Shown here: in pieces, positions 1 through 10,625 of the stretch
Numbering within the stretch: position 1 is the first letter of the stretch
Layout of the letters: each line of letters starts with the position of its first letter
Source: Rhynchopus sp. YZ270_cl-10
Taxonomy: Eukaryota > Euglenozoa > Diplonemea > Diplonemida > Diplonemidae
Direction: 5' to 3'
Length of the DNA: 64,000 bases
NCBI GenBank assembly: GCA_964035575.1
Contig: OZ037862.1
Span: 124,001 to 188,000 of the forward strand
Notes under the pieces: model-generated
The model's input: the letters and a program-made list of their open reading frames with translations, nothing else
What the model was told of the DNA's origin: nothing
The model's database searches: none
Made by a program: the position numbers and the translations under genes

Positions 1-632
1 ACAAGACACCATTTTGCTGATCCCTTCATTTGTCCTGGACCTCGGTGAGATTAGTGGAGTAGAAATCTCTTTACTGCCAAAAAAAAAAAAAAAAATACAC
101 AAAAAAAATATAGTGTTTACCACAGAACGGCCAGATTTTACTGACGCGAACGTCGGGGGAGGAAAGCTACGACTGTATTACATTGAAAAAAGCAGCTTAG
201 CCTAGATCAAAACTTTCCCGTTTTTTGTCCACATCCTTTTTTTCCCTCATAAATGGAACCCCCCTCCGCTCCCTTCCCCCTAAATAAAATATTGGTCAGA
301 ACCTGAGCCTCTCCCTTCTTAACCCTTCTTGAAACATTGAGAGATGACCGTGCTTCTCGCACATCCCATCGTTTTGAGATGTTCTTGCTGGGATACACAC
401 AACCCATGTCAGTTTGTTAGCTCTACCGCACAGAGGTTACGATATCCTTTTCAAGCTTTTTAACGGAAAAAAGCTACACCTCCCACAACCCCGACCCAAC
501 AGAACAAGACTTCTAAATATGATGGCACATGCATTCAAAACAAGACAGGTTTTTTTTTGTGGAGAACGGAACATCACGGCATCATGACTCCCCCCCTTTT
601 TGCCCCCCCCAAAAAAAACAATGGGTCTTCGT
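1..632. other. 3' flank of the RING gene, no gene seen
   Basis: This stretch is T- and A-rich and has no convincing coding frame. At about 342-365 it holds one copy of hairpin B (GTGC, a TTCTCG-type loop, GCAC), the second half of the spacer motif described at 58190-58274. That copy lies roughly 270 bases past the stop codon of the RING gene, inside the likely 3' UTR or downstream spacer. Confidence 0.5.
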
Positions 633-2957
633 TCAGTCACTTCGACTCTGCGCTTGGCGTATGAGTTCTACCAACTCCCCCTTTTCGCAGACGCCTACTG
701 TGGAGACTCCTAACGCTCCTGCAATCCCGATCAGCTCTGACACGACCAGCGAGGTTAGGTAGTCGCGCTGGCGCGTCTCGCGTACGCTTTCAGCGCGAGG
801 GCGGGGTGGGGTGACGGGGGGGTAGTCTGCGCCACCTCCTCCTCCTCCACCTCCACCTCCGCTGACACTCCGTGCCGGGGAGCCGTTAACAAAGACACCA
901 AGAGAAGGGTCCAGCTCCAACAGCTCCCCCATCAGCTCCTCCCGCGAAGCGTTTGCCGCAAAGTAACCGAACACTGCAAGACGTCCACGCAGCTCATCTT
1001 CGCTAAGGTCTCCGAGACGCCGTCCGTCGCCACAGCGGATGCGTGCGTGCCCTGTGAAGGAGGGGAGCGGCGAGTCGTCGTAGATGGGTGGGCGTGCGGC
1101 TGGGCTGGCAGCGTCTTCGACAGGCGAGCCGAGGTCTTGGTCGACGGAGAGCAGAACGTCTTCCAGCTCCTCCCGCTCTGCACCGTCGGAGACAAACTCG
1201 GCCATGCCGCGGTCCTGGAGGCATGTCCGCAGCTCGTCGTCGGAGAGTTGGTCGACTACCCTGCGCTTCTTGGAAGGGGAGTGCGGCAGCGGGGAGGAGG
1301 TGGAGGTGGAGTTGGCGTGGTTGCTGAGCTCGCGTTTGGTGCCGATCGTGAGGTTGGGGCGTGTGTCGTCGTCTGCGTCTTTGTCTTTGTCTTCATCGTC
1401 GGATTGTTGTTGTTGTTCGCGTTCAACCCGTTCCCGAAGGTCTTTGTCAGCAGCCAAAAGAAGCTTCGCCAAAAGCAATCGTTCCGCGTCAATTTCATGA
1501 GAGATGCCAAAGAGGCGCAGCCGTTCCCGCAAATCGTCGTCGGTCAAAAACGGTAGTCGGTCTGCCGCGTCTTCCTCTGCGTCGCGTACCCGGACACCGA
1601 TGGAAGGGTCTGCACAGAGAAGCATATCCCTGCAGTCATCGTCGCTGTCGGTGTCCTTGAAGGTCACCGAGAGTGAGGTGAGGAGCTCGCGCACCATGCT
1701 GGGGGTGAGGTTGTGGAGGGGAATTTTGCGGAGCTTGCGGATGTGCGCGGCACGCCAGGAGCGGAGTTTGAGGTCGCGAGCGGAGCGGTCGTGCTGCCCT
1801 TCAGGAGAGTTCCTGCAGGTAGGGCAGATGAGCTCCTTCTCCCACCACGTTTCGATGCAGTCGGTGTGGCAAATGTGGTAGCAGGGCACGTCGTACACGT
1901 ACTCACCTTCGTCGAGCTCGATGAGGCAGATGGAGCAGGGGTCAAGGTTCTTCGACTCGAGGGCAGTGATCTTAAATTTGCGGACCAGTGGCATTTTGTT
2001 TTTTGGGCGAGCGTCCGCCTCTGCCTGTGCCTGAGCGTAGGCGGCCTGCATGAATTCGCTCGGTGAAAAAGAGCTCTGGCTGCGCTGTGCTGCATTCGCA
2101 AAGTTCCCGAATCCTTGAAAAAAATTAGGTGGCTGCTGAGGCCGTGGTTGCTGTGGTTGATAAGGACTGTGTTGAAATGGCTGCGGATGTGGATGATGTT
2201 GTTGCTGTGGATGCGGGTTGCCTTGTGGTTGCGGGTGAAAAACCGGTGTCCGTTGCTGTGCCTGCGGTTGCGGGCGGCTAGAAGCAGACCGTTGATTCGC
2301 CGTTGGAGGTGAATATTCTCTGAAGGGCGCTGCCTGCGGGAAACCCTGATTCTGGTTCTGGTTCTGGTTCTGACTCTGACTTTGCTGCTGCACGAACGGC
2401 TGTGGAGAAGCTTGCATCTGCGTCCCGAACATCCCTCTCGTTGGCGCGGCAAAGGTCGGGGCCTGCTGCGACTGCGACTGCGACTGCCCGGCTGAGAAGC
2501 GGTACCCTGTGGAGGATGTCTGGGGGAGGGCCTGGCTGCTGCTTGCCTCCTGCTGAGGCTCCTCCTGCCTCTGCGCCGGTACAAAGGGCATGCGATACCC
2601 CGTGGGCGACGCCTGCGACGCATGAGAAGAGTGGGAGCGTGCATTTGCGAAGTTGTCCTGCGGCTGTCCTGTGGGCATGCTGTGTGGGCGGAAGCCTGTT
2701 GGGGAGGCTTGTTGCGGGTTGCCCATAAAGCGGTACCCTGTGGGCGACGCTTGCTGCTGCTGCTGTGAGGTGTGCGAACGGTGATTTGCGTAAAACCCCG
2801 ACGACGCAGGCCTCTCGGGTGTCGCGTTGCCGTGCCGGTGTGCAGCAAAGCGCTCCTCCTGCGAGGGGCCAGGGAAGCGGTACCCCGTAGGTGACGCTTG
2901 CGCGTTGTCCATCTCACCTGCAGGGCTACCAAAGCCCTGCATCCTTCCGCCGAACAT
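633..2957 (-). CDS. RING-H2 protein with Q-rich N-terminus and SAP-like repeats
   Basis: A single-exon frame of 774 residues. The first ~320 residues are low complexity, rich in Q, S and P, with at least six copies of a short ASPTGYRF-type repeat. Next comes a RING-H2 finger at about 340-385: CxxC, then a C-x-H-x2-H core, then CPTC at its end, which predicts zinc binding and E3 ubiquitin ligase activity. The C-terminal 350 residues contain four or five helical units of ~40 residues following the pattern L-S/T-x-x-x-L-R-x-x-L-x-x-x-G ... R-E-E-L. These resemble SAP or LEM-like two-helix modules, which often bind nucleic acid. The linker between units is acidic with KKRR nuclear-type basic clusters. 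RING assignment is firm; ligase activity and DNA or RNA binding are inferred. The start is the first ATG of the open frame. Confidence 0.85.
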   Translation of the reverse strand: MFGGRMQGFGSPAGEMDNAQASPTGYRFPGPSQEERFAAHRHGNATPERPASSGFYANHRSHTSQQQQQASPTGYRFMGNPQQASPTGFRPHSMPTGQPQDNFANARSHSSHASQASPTGYRMPFVPAQRQEEPQQEASSSQALPQTSSTGYRFSAGQSQSQSQQAPTFAAPTRGMFGTQMQASPQPFVQQQSQSQNQNQNQNQGFPQAAPFREYSPPTANQRSASSRPQPQAQQRTPVFHPQPQGNPHPQQQHHPHPQPFQHSPYQPQQPRPQQPPNFFQGFGNFANAAQRSQSSFSPSEFMQAAYAQAQAEADARPKNKMPLVRKFKITALESKNLDPCSICLIELDEGEYVYDVPCYHICHTDCIETWWEKELICPTCRNSPEGQHDRSARDLKLRSWRAAHIRKLRKIPLHNLTPSMVRELLTSLSVTFKDTDSDDDCRDMLLCADPSIGVRVRDAEEDAADRLPFLTDDDLRERLRLFGISHEIDAERLLLAKLLLAADKDLRERVEREQQQQSDDEDKDKDADDDTRPNLTIGTKRELSNHANSTSTSSPLPHSPSKKRRVVDQLSDDELRTCLQDRGMAEFVSDGAEREELEDVLLSVDQDLGSPVEDAASPAARPPIYDDSPLPSFTGHARIRCGDGRRLGDLSEDELRGRLAVFGYFAANASREELMGELLELDPSLGVFVNGSPARSVSGGGGGGGGGGADYPPVTPPRPRAESVRETRQRDYLTSLVVSELIGIAGALGVSTVGVCEKGELVELIRQAQSRSD

Positions 2958-4506
2958 GCTCGGAGAGAGGAAAGACCTGCACAGCCTTGCTAAGAGCAGA
3001 AGATGTGCACTCCTTTGTGTATCCTAAGAGGGAAGTGGTTAGGAAGAAAAGGAAGTTGTGTAAAATGGCATCAACAACAACACAGGTTATCAGGTGGAGG
3101 GAGACCACTTCATTGGAAGGTAGAGAGGCCTTTTGTCATATCATTCAGAAACATCCAAAAATAGCAGCTAAAGCGTGCAGAGGAGTTGGAAAAAAATGCA
3201 AAAGTGAAATAGTTTTTTTATTTTTCTGTTCGCATCTTTCATTCGTCGCTGGTTAAGGGGGAGGGTGGTATAGGTGTGAATGTGGAGCACGGGGAAGGGT
3301 TACAGACACAGCTCTGTTTTATTGTTAGAGGGAGGTTTATTGCTAGCTCCTGGTCGACGCACACACACACACACTCCGCTGTGATCGGGGAGGGTCGTTT
3401 TTGGTGTATCGACCATCGCCCACAAAGGGTTTCAGTCTTTTCTTTTTTGATAATCTGCTGGCCTCAGTGTAGCTGCCATTCAGACAGTTGTTCACTACCT
3501 AGAAAACACATCTCATGATTTTTTTGCTTTTTCTTGATAATTCGACGACTGGATGCCACCCTTTTGATGGTCAGCACGCGGTCGTCATATTACCGTCCTA
3601 CCACCGTTTTTTTTAAAGTAACGAGACCCTCGTGAAAAGTCGCGCGTTCGCTGCCGTGGAAGAGAACAACAACCTTTCGTTTTTCCCCTTCCCGTTTTTA
3701 GCCTTTTGAGCAAAGAGTAAAGAGTCTCTCGAGCATTTTTGCATCAGGGGTCCAAGACAAGACCTCCATTTTTTGTTTTAATTCAAAGTCCCCTTGATCG
3801 GCAGAGGAGGGGCGTTTTTTTAAAGTTTGTTGTCCAAAAAAAAAATCCGCCATTTCTTTCTTTGATAATCTGACAATACAGCCAGGCCACGCACACACTC
3901 CTTCTCCGTTACTTCCCTTGGGATTACTATTTTTTTTTTTTGTCTTCACAGATCACTACTTGACACTTTTGGTGAAGCGTATCACCCATTTCCCCCCCTT
4001 CAACCCCATTTACCCCATATCTACCCACAAATGTTCTTTCCATGAAAACCCCTTTTTAGGCGCTTTTTTTATAAGAAAGAAACGGAAGATTGCTGGGCTG
4101 TGTGTCAGAGTTAACACAACGCCAATATCTTCTCGGCTAAAATAAAAAAAACGAAAGCCATCTCCGCCTAGCCGTATTCTCTTTCTTCTATCCCCCCCGA
4201 CCCCGACCCCCGACCCCTGTTTTTCTCTCTAAGAGGGAAAGTTAAGAAAAAAGCTAATAAGATGAACCTAAGCATGCTTGGTCACCTCTCCTAATATCCC
4301 CTCATTGGGGGAAAAAATACAAAAAAGAAAAAAAGAGAAGTTGAAAGTGCAAGCCTCCCTGTTGATAGGCGGACGCAGGCACTGCTAAAATGAAAGAAAG
4401 TCCGTTCAGCCGAAGTCCTGTATTGGACACACATCTTTTCCGAGGGAGAAAAAAATATATGAAAAATGACCCAGAATTTGCTTGAACCGGGGGGGCATCA
4501 TTTACC
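2958..4506. other. Gene-free spacer
   Basis: About 1.5 kb between the phosphate-carrier stop and the RING gene start. It is rich in homopolymer T and A runs, has a short CA run near 3360, and contains one spacer hairpin (4261-4286). I see no coding frame with biased codon use. Confidence 0.5.
4261..4286. promoter_or_regulatory. Spacer hairpin A, copy 1
   Basis: On the plus strand this copy reads CCTAAGCATGCTTGG, a nearly loopless version of the hairpin, flanked by the conserved GATGAA on the left and GTCACC on the right. It lies 221 bases beyond the phosphate-carrier stop codon and 1.3 kb before the next start codon. The family is described at 45637-45675, the best-preserved copy. Confidence 0.5.
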
Positions 4507-5667
4507 TTACTGTGGTGCAGGCGTCTTCATGATGGTGGCAGTGGTAGGCAAGCCAAGCATGGTCTTTGTACTGTCGTAGGTATACCACTGGATGGCGGTC
4601 AGGCACCCGACAACAAACATCCGTGTTGCAAGCCCGTTGGTGGCGAGGTTCCAGAGACCGTACTCACGGGTGAGCTGGGAGTAGGACTTCGTGAGGTTCT
4701 CAGGTTTGCCCTTAATGCTGAAGAGCGTGTCCGGAATGTGGCTGACCAACGCAGCGGTGAGCCCTGTCAAGAACCCTGACACGAAGGTCACCGTCAGCTG
4801 CGTCTGCTTGCTGTACGACTCCTTCGGCATGGTCAGCACGCTTTGGTACGTGAAGCGCACAATAAACTCAAACACAAAGAACTTCGCCATCGTGTACGGG
4901 ATCTGCCGCGACCACACTGCCTCTATCGCGCCAAAGGGGAACCCATTCTCCGCACGCTCCCTGTAGAACCTCTTCAAAGCGGGGAAGAACGACGTCGGAA
5001 ACGACCCTTGCACTGAGGTCTGGATCTTCACCTTCAGCATCTCACATGGACACAACGCAAGATCTGCGTACAACTCTGCTACACACGCCGCTGCCAGCCA
5101 GATGTACCCGATGTAGCCTAGACTGATGCTCTGCCCAAAGTAGTTCATAAATGAGTCCTTCAGAAACTCATACATCCCAAACTTCACAATGCCTTGAAGA
5201 CCGAATGAGACCACCAAAGCGTTGGCACCTTTCCAAATACCTCGTGTGCCCCAGCCGTGCTCCTTAACGATAAGCATGAAGGATTGGCGGAGGGTCTGGT
5301 ACTTTTGGGGGTCGTATTGCATGTTCACTTTGACGACGTCGAGGGGAATGAGGAGGACGTGAGAGGCGCAAGCAAGCGACCCTGCCAGGGCACACTTGAA
5401 GTAGTAGGAGGGTTCGTGTGGGTGCTTGGGGTCGAGCTTGCGCGTTTCCCAGTCCCCGAGGGGGTGTGTGTCGATGTGGTACAAAATGGTCGCAATAACG
5501 CACAGCCCAAACCACATCCATCGCGAGATCTTCCGCATCCCCTGCTTGCCCTTCTTCACAGCGGTGGGTGTCGCCTGCTCGATGTCGGCATCCTGCTGGT
5601 CCACATACACCGACACGCTCTTCGGGGCATTCGTGTTCGATCTGCTCACCGTTTCGTTCTGCGTCAT
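4507..5667 (-). CDS. Mitochondrial phosphate carrier (SLC25A3-like)
   Basis: A single-exon protein of 386 residues. It moves inorganic phosphate into the mitochondrial matrix with a proton, feeding ATP synthase. Three carrier repeats are visible: the first has PLDVVKVNMQ, the second CPCEMLKVKIQ, and the third is degenerate around SHIPDTLFSIKG. Segments typical of the phosphate-carrier subfamily are the YYFKCALAGSLAC start of helix 1, the QGIVKFGMYEFLK stretch and the IPYTMAKFFVFE stretch. An extra hydrophobic segment (WMWFGLCVIATILYH) precedes repeat 1, after a ~50-residue hydrophilic leader. The start used is the first true ATG; an upstream in-frame GTG is ignored. The third signature is weaker than usual. 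Subfamily assignment is good; substrate specificity is by homology. Confidence 0.88.
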   Translation of the reverse strand: MTQNETVSRSNTNAPKSVSVYVDQQDADIEQATPTAVKKGKQGMRKISRWMWFGLCVIATILYHIDTHPLGDWETRKLDPKHPHEPSYYFKCALAGSLACASHVLLIPLDVVKVNMQYDPQKYQTLRQSFMLIVKEHGWGTRGIWKGANALVVSFGLQGIVKFGMYEFLKDSFMNYFGQSISLGYIGYIWLAAACVAELYADLALCPCEMLKVKIQTSVQGSFPTSFFPALKRFYRERAENGFPFGAIEAVWSRQIPYTMAKFFVFEFIVRFTYQSVLTMPKESYSKQTQLTVTFVSGFLTGLTAALVSHIPDTLFSIKGKPENLTKSYSQLTREYGLWNLATNGLATRMFVVGCLTAIQWYTYDSTKTMLGLPTTATIMKTPAPQ

Positions 5668-5834
5668 TTTGGGATAGATTAGAAGATTCTTGTGTGAACC
5701 ACCGTTCACATGAAAAAGCTGTGTTGGGTTGAGGGAGGGAGGAGGGGGAAAGTGGACGAGAAAAGGGGGGGAGGAGGGAGGGTGCGAAGAAGATTTCGAT
5801 TCGTTGCGTTTTTTTTCTTCCTCTTGTAGTGTTC

Positions 5835-7853
5835 TTACAGCTCCAGCGGAGGAGGGGGTGGTACCGACGTCACCGGGGCGGCAGTCTTCTGCTTCTTCAC
5901 TGGGGTGCTTGCAACCACCTTAGGACGCACGCCCTGCACGATGCGTGGTGGCGCCACGGCAGACATATCTGCACTGCTGCTTGCCTTTGCTGTGCTCGCA
6001 TTCGCCTCTCCCATATTGCCAGGCAAGACGTGGAACACCTCGCACTGCGTCAGACTCTCGTTGTACCTGAAGATGTTTTTGTACGAAGAAAAAAATGTGG
6101 GTGCCAAAAACATACCTGGTCTCTTCCGCATGGTGGAGCCCTAATGGTGTGAGGAGGGCGTGCAGCGCTTCGTTGTCGAGGGTAGGGTCTGCACAGAGGA
6201 GGTAGCGTGCGACGACACGGCGTGGGAGTGTGCCGGACGGTGCTAGCGTGGGGTGCTGGAGTGCGTCGAGCAGGGCAAGGGGTGTGCCGCAGGCAGCGGC
6301 AAGCGTCTCTGTCACAACCATGGCCTGGCCGCCCTGGGTCTCGATCTTGCGGCGTTTCTTCTTGCTAGGGAAGCGCCCACCCCTGCTCGCCGCCTCCAGG
6401 TACCGTAGCATCTGCGCCGCTGCCTTCTCCACAAGCAGCACCCGCAACGCCTCCCCCGCCAGCCGCAGCACATCCTCGCACCCCTCCAGCCCATGCAGCA
6501 GTTCACGCACGCTCACCAAGCACGGCGTCGCCTGCAACCCCACGCTCGCTCGCTGCGCCCCCGCAAACGAGAGCACCCGCGGCCCGCAGGCGCTATAGTC
6601 CGCAACATAGTAGCGGTGCACAACCTGCTCCTCGCCCTCGCACACATCTGCCTCGAAGAACGGCCGCAGCGCTGTGCTGCTGAGGTCTGTGCCGGTGAGT
6701 TCCTGGGGAGTGGTGAGAGGTTGTAGGAGATATGCAAACGCTCGAGAAGGTTCACACATTGATGTGGGAAGTGAGGAGGGAAACATACCCGTAGAATGCG
6801 AAGTGCTGCCCCAGGTGCGTCTTCGCTGGCGTTGCTGTCGTCGACACAGCCTCCGTAGGCGTGGTAGTGTGTCGTGCCGTTGTCTGAAAAGGGGTGTTTA
6901 GTTATATTCGTTGGCTTGTGGCCATGTGGCTACATACTTTGGTACTTTGCGACAAGCACCTTGAGGCGTTCGAATGGGTGCAATGTCTCGTCTTCATCCG
7001 CCACTAGCAGCAGCACCCGCGCCACCGTAGCCCTACAGTGCTGCGAATCACCCTCCAGCTGCCGCAGCATCTCAGCACGCCGCAGGAGGGGCACGCCTTC
7101 ACAGCGCACCTCGGGCCGCCCTGTCGCAACCTTCATGGGTGCCCAGGCACGCCACGTACATCGCAGCTCTTGCAGGTCGCGCACCTTCAGCGCTGCACTG
7201 CGTTCGTCCTGCACCACACGCCCGAAGTAGCGTTCCACCATCTCCGGCGACAGGACCTCCTCTGTCGGGTGCCCCACCCCCCTCGCTGCCTCCATATCGA
7301 CGACGAAGCTCTCTGTCATTGCTGTCGCTGCAAACGGCTGTGTCCGCTTTTGGCGTGCGTTGCCCAGCATCGTGTCAAAGGTGGCGTGCAGGGACCGCAT
7401 ATCGTCCTCCTCCACCGCCTCAGGTGCCGCAAGCTGCGGGTGTGCCGCCTGCTCCCACAACGCACGCCCCGCACGGCTGATCTCCTGCAGCGCCTGCGCT
7501 GCCGCACGCTTGCCCTCCGCCACCCGCCGTGCTGTCTCAGCATGCACCTCGCTCGCATCACGCTCTGCTTGCAGTGCTAGGGTGCGCTGCTTGATGTCCT
7601 CCACCAGCGCAGCAGCCTTCTCTGTGTCAACAAGAACCTGCTGCAGCTCCGCCTCGTAGCCCTGTGTCTCCTCCTGCAGGCGTGCCAACTCGGCTGCAAG
7701 GACAGTCTCGGTCTCGTTCGGGACCGCTTGTGCGGGTGCGGGCACTACTGCTGGCACTACTGCTGCAGGTGCTGCCGCCTGTGGCGTTGTCGTCACCGAG
7801 GCATATGCAGATGGTGGGGGATGCCGTGCGTATCCGGCATCGTAGGACTGCAT
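5835..7853 (-). CDS. Four-exon coiled-coil protein with Nudix-like fold
   Basis: Exons at about 6938-7853, 6789-6883, 6116-6702 and 5835-6066 join in frame to give 609 residues; phases 1, 0 and 2 agree across all three junctions and each intron starts GTATG. Residues ~50-150 form a coiled coil rich in A, E, Q and R. Exon 2 and the start of exon 3 read HAYGGCVDD ... GAALRILRELTG, which follows the spacing of a Nudix box (GG near the start, then A-A-x-R-x-L/E-x-x-x-G) but lacks the paired glutamates that bind metal. The C-terminal part is helical, with a KKKRRK basic cluster at about residue 480 and a proline-rich tail. I do not recognise the family; the Nudix resemblance is an inference from pattern only, and the enzyme would probably be inactive. 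Confidence 0.75.
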
Positions 7854-8948
7854 CACATATGGTGTCCCGCTTCTTTTCCTGGGGAGAGAGGAGGTGAAGG
7901 TGAAGAGGCGAAGAGGCGAGAGTGGAGTGGCCAGGTGGCAGTTCTCAAGTGTTCAGCGCAAGGCTTGAGATAAAAAAAATAGGTGTCTCTCTTCGTTCAA
8001 ATAAAAGAGAAGAAGAAAGCAAAAAGAGTAGTTGAAAACGTGCTAAAAACGCATCTCAGCCGAGTTTCATGCAAAGGGTGGGGCGTGGGTGTTTTGTATA
8101 TAAAAAGAAAAAGCGACCCTTTTTTTTTTGCGTTCCCACAAACCCGTGTTTGTGTATGCGTGTTTCGTTTTTTTTTTAGAAAGGTTTTATATAAAGTGGT
8201 ACCCCTGGAGGAGGGTCCCGCTCGATAGGTCAACCTTTTTGGGGTTTCCCCCCTCTAAGAAAAGAGTGGGGAAAAGAAAAAAAAATACCACACACACACA
8301 CATCAGATACAAGATATAGAAAGCATGCAATACACAAACGCAACGCACGAAGCACTTTGCAATGTAGCTTTTGTTTTGGTTTTTTTTTTTTGTTTTGTTT
8401 TTTGTTAGTGTGGTAAACACTGGTTGTTTCAAAAAAAAAAAACAGCAGGGCTTTTCTTCGATGGGGGTATAAGGGGGGGGCATGTACATCCAGCGAACAC
8501 TAAGGAAAAATAAACCCCTATAAAAAGGTAAAGATACAACAACGTACATCCCGCAAAAAAAAAAGAAAATACTACTCCCGGTGCATCAGAGAACCTTGTA
8601 GAATAAAGGATTTCGGGAGGTAGATTTCTTTAAAAAGGGGGAAGTGTATTGCCGTATGCACACCTATTTATTTTTTTCCTTTTTTTCATTTTTTTTTTTC
8701 TCTCAACAAAAAGCCTCTTTTTTTTCCACTATTTTTTTTCTGCCCTGACAACAACCATGTTTTTTTTTTTTCGTAGTAGTGGTAAAATTACCCACAAGGA
8801 GCAGGTTTTTCTGCACATTTCATTTTTTTTTTTTTTTTTTGCATTTTTTTTTTGTACGTTCGGTAACCCCCCACTGTCCCCAAAAGGGGGAAAAGGAAAA
8901 ATGGAAAAAGAAAAAAAAGGATAACATCCTAAACCGCAAGCCGTGCGC
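7854..8948. other. Gene-free spacer
   Basis: About 1.1 kb dominated by long T and A homopolymers and a short CA run near 8290. The translated poly-phenylalanine and poly-lysine frames here reflect base composition and are not proteins. I see no hairpin A copy in this spacer. Confidence 0.5.
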
Positions 8949-9703
8949 TTACTTCCCCTTCATTGCGGCCATGACAGACTTCCACTCGTCGAGGGACAGC
9001 TTGCCGTCCTTGTCGGTGTCCGCCTCCTTGATGAACTCACGGAGCACGTCGTCGCCAGTGGTCTCACCAATCATCTTTGTCACCTCAATCATGTTCTTCA
9101 CGGTCACGAATCCTGTTGGGTGTTGTAAAATAATCCCCATAATTGGTGTATGGTACGCTCCCGAATGACACAATAAAATACCCAAGCCTATCTACAGTCC
9201 TCCAATTATGCCCAAAAAAACACCAAATTGCCAAACAAAATTGGACAGACCCATAATCCGCTTCCCTTTTCCAACAACTATGTTGTGTTTGAAAATAGCT
9301 GGTGCGGGGAGTGCAATGCCATGACCATCTGTATATGACAAAACCGTCCGCCTTACAGCATTATACCGGCAACGGGGGTGGGGTTTTATGTCATTTCAAC
9401 AGAGTACATAATACGCAACATACCGGACTTGTCAAGGTCGAAGAGCTTGAACGCGTGGAGCACCTCAGCGTCGCTGTCGCGGCTGAGCATCTTGCCGCGC
9501 ACCATTGTCTCGAACTCGTCGAACTCAATCAGCTCGTTGCTGTCCTTGTCAATGTTCTTCACCATCTCCTCGATCTCTGCCGGGGGCAGTGCGAAGCCAA
9601 GACCCTTCATCGCGAGCGTCAGCTCCGCCACGTCAATGGCGCCAGAGCCATCCGCGTCGAACAGGCTGAACGCCTCCTTGATCTGTTCTGTTGTCAGCGA
9701 CAT
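8949..9703 (-). CDS. Centrin (caltractin)
   Basis: Two exons, about 9424-9703 and 8949-9112, joined at phase 1 across a 311-base intron (donor GTATGTTG, acceptor CCAACAG), give 147 residues. Four EF-hands are visible: [36 protein letters not shown] and [12 protein letters not shown]. The third ends in N where Glu normally ligates calcium, so calcium binding there is doubtful. Centrin hallmarks include the AMKGLGF segment after EF1, the F-x-TM ... KM stretch after EF2 and the RDS-x-x-E-x-L-x-AF linker. The basic N-terminal tail of typical centrins is missing, so this is a short form close to calmodulin in length. Centrins build basal bodies, centrioles and contractile fibres, which supports a flagellated cell. 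Confidence 0.9.
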
Positions 9704-10040
9704 TATTAAGGGAAAGGGGTGTGTTAGCAACTGGGGTGGATTTGGATTCAGAGCAATGCATAGGTGCATAAATCTAGTTAAAAAGTTGGGCCGCTTTTGT
9801 TTTGCTAATGCATGTAGTACAATTATAGAAAGCGTGGGCATCTGTGTACGTGCGCGAATAAAAACCTGTCCAGTTTTCCTTTCTTGTTTGTGTAGAGAGA
9901 AAAGGAATGGACGAGAAATTTGAATGGGTATGGACACAACACGTACACATACCAAAAGGAAAGGTTAAAGTGCGACAAAAAAGAAACACGTTTGCTGTGA
10001 ATGCATTGAAAACCAAGAGCAAAAAAAAGAAGGGTTTGGT

Positions 10041-10116
10041 AAGATCCTAAGCCTCTGTGCTTAGTCACCTAGCAAAATAAATGAATGAATGGATGCATAT
10101 GCCTCTCGTGCACAAC
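10041..10116. promoter_or_regulatory. Spacer hairpins A and B, copy 2
   Basis: Hairpin A here is CCTAAGCCTCTGTGCTTAG followed by TCACCT; hairpin B follows about 25 bases later as GCCTCTCGTGC in a GTGC-type stem. The pair sits 338 bases upstream of the centrin start codon and 510 bases past the stop codon of the membrane-protein gene. Just beyond it, near 10205-10240, is a short TTTGTG microsatellite; nothing else is seen in 9704-10625. Confidence 0.55.
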
Positions 10117-10625
10117 GTCTCTACAGACGTAGGTCACACCCGGAGGTGGGCAACAACGTTGCGAGGATTCGTTGCAGGCATACGTGACTCATGTCTATGG
10201 TGGAGTGACATGTTTGTGTTTGTGTTTGTGTTTCTGTTTGTTTCTATGTGCAGTAGCATACTACTGTGGTTGACATGACATGGTCAGCCAAACAGATGAA
10301 GTGCGGAAAACAAGGGTGATTCTTTTCCACAACCTTTTTCAGTTTACACCGAACACAGATTCCAAAAGGAAACTAGAAACAACACACCCCTTTTTTACAC
10401 AAAACCCCCCCTCCCCCCCGTGTCGAAATTCGTTCCGCATTTTCTTGCGTTTAGTTAAGTTAATATCACCTACGAAGGTGACCCCTCCCCCAAACTAGTC
10501 TAAGAACCCTTTCCCCCCCCAACCCCCTCTCGCTTCGCAAAAGTGAAATTCAAATGATTAGATTCATAAATAAATGAAAAAAACCCCAGCGAATGCTATG
10601 CCCTCCCGTGGTAACCCTTCCCTGC

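Noticed and set aside
1047-2932. Several long frames antisense or shifted relative to the RING gene, including a 422-residue Arg-rich one
   Set aside because: They mirror the repetitive, GC-rich coding sequence of the RING gene; the RING and repeat pattern appear only in the chosen frame.
8649-9168. Open frames rich in Phe and Lys around 8.6-9.2 kb
   Set aside because: Created by T and A homopolymers; they overlap the centrin exon on the other strand.
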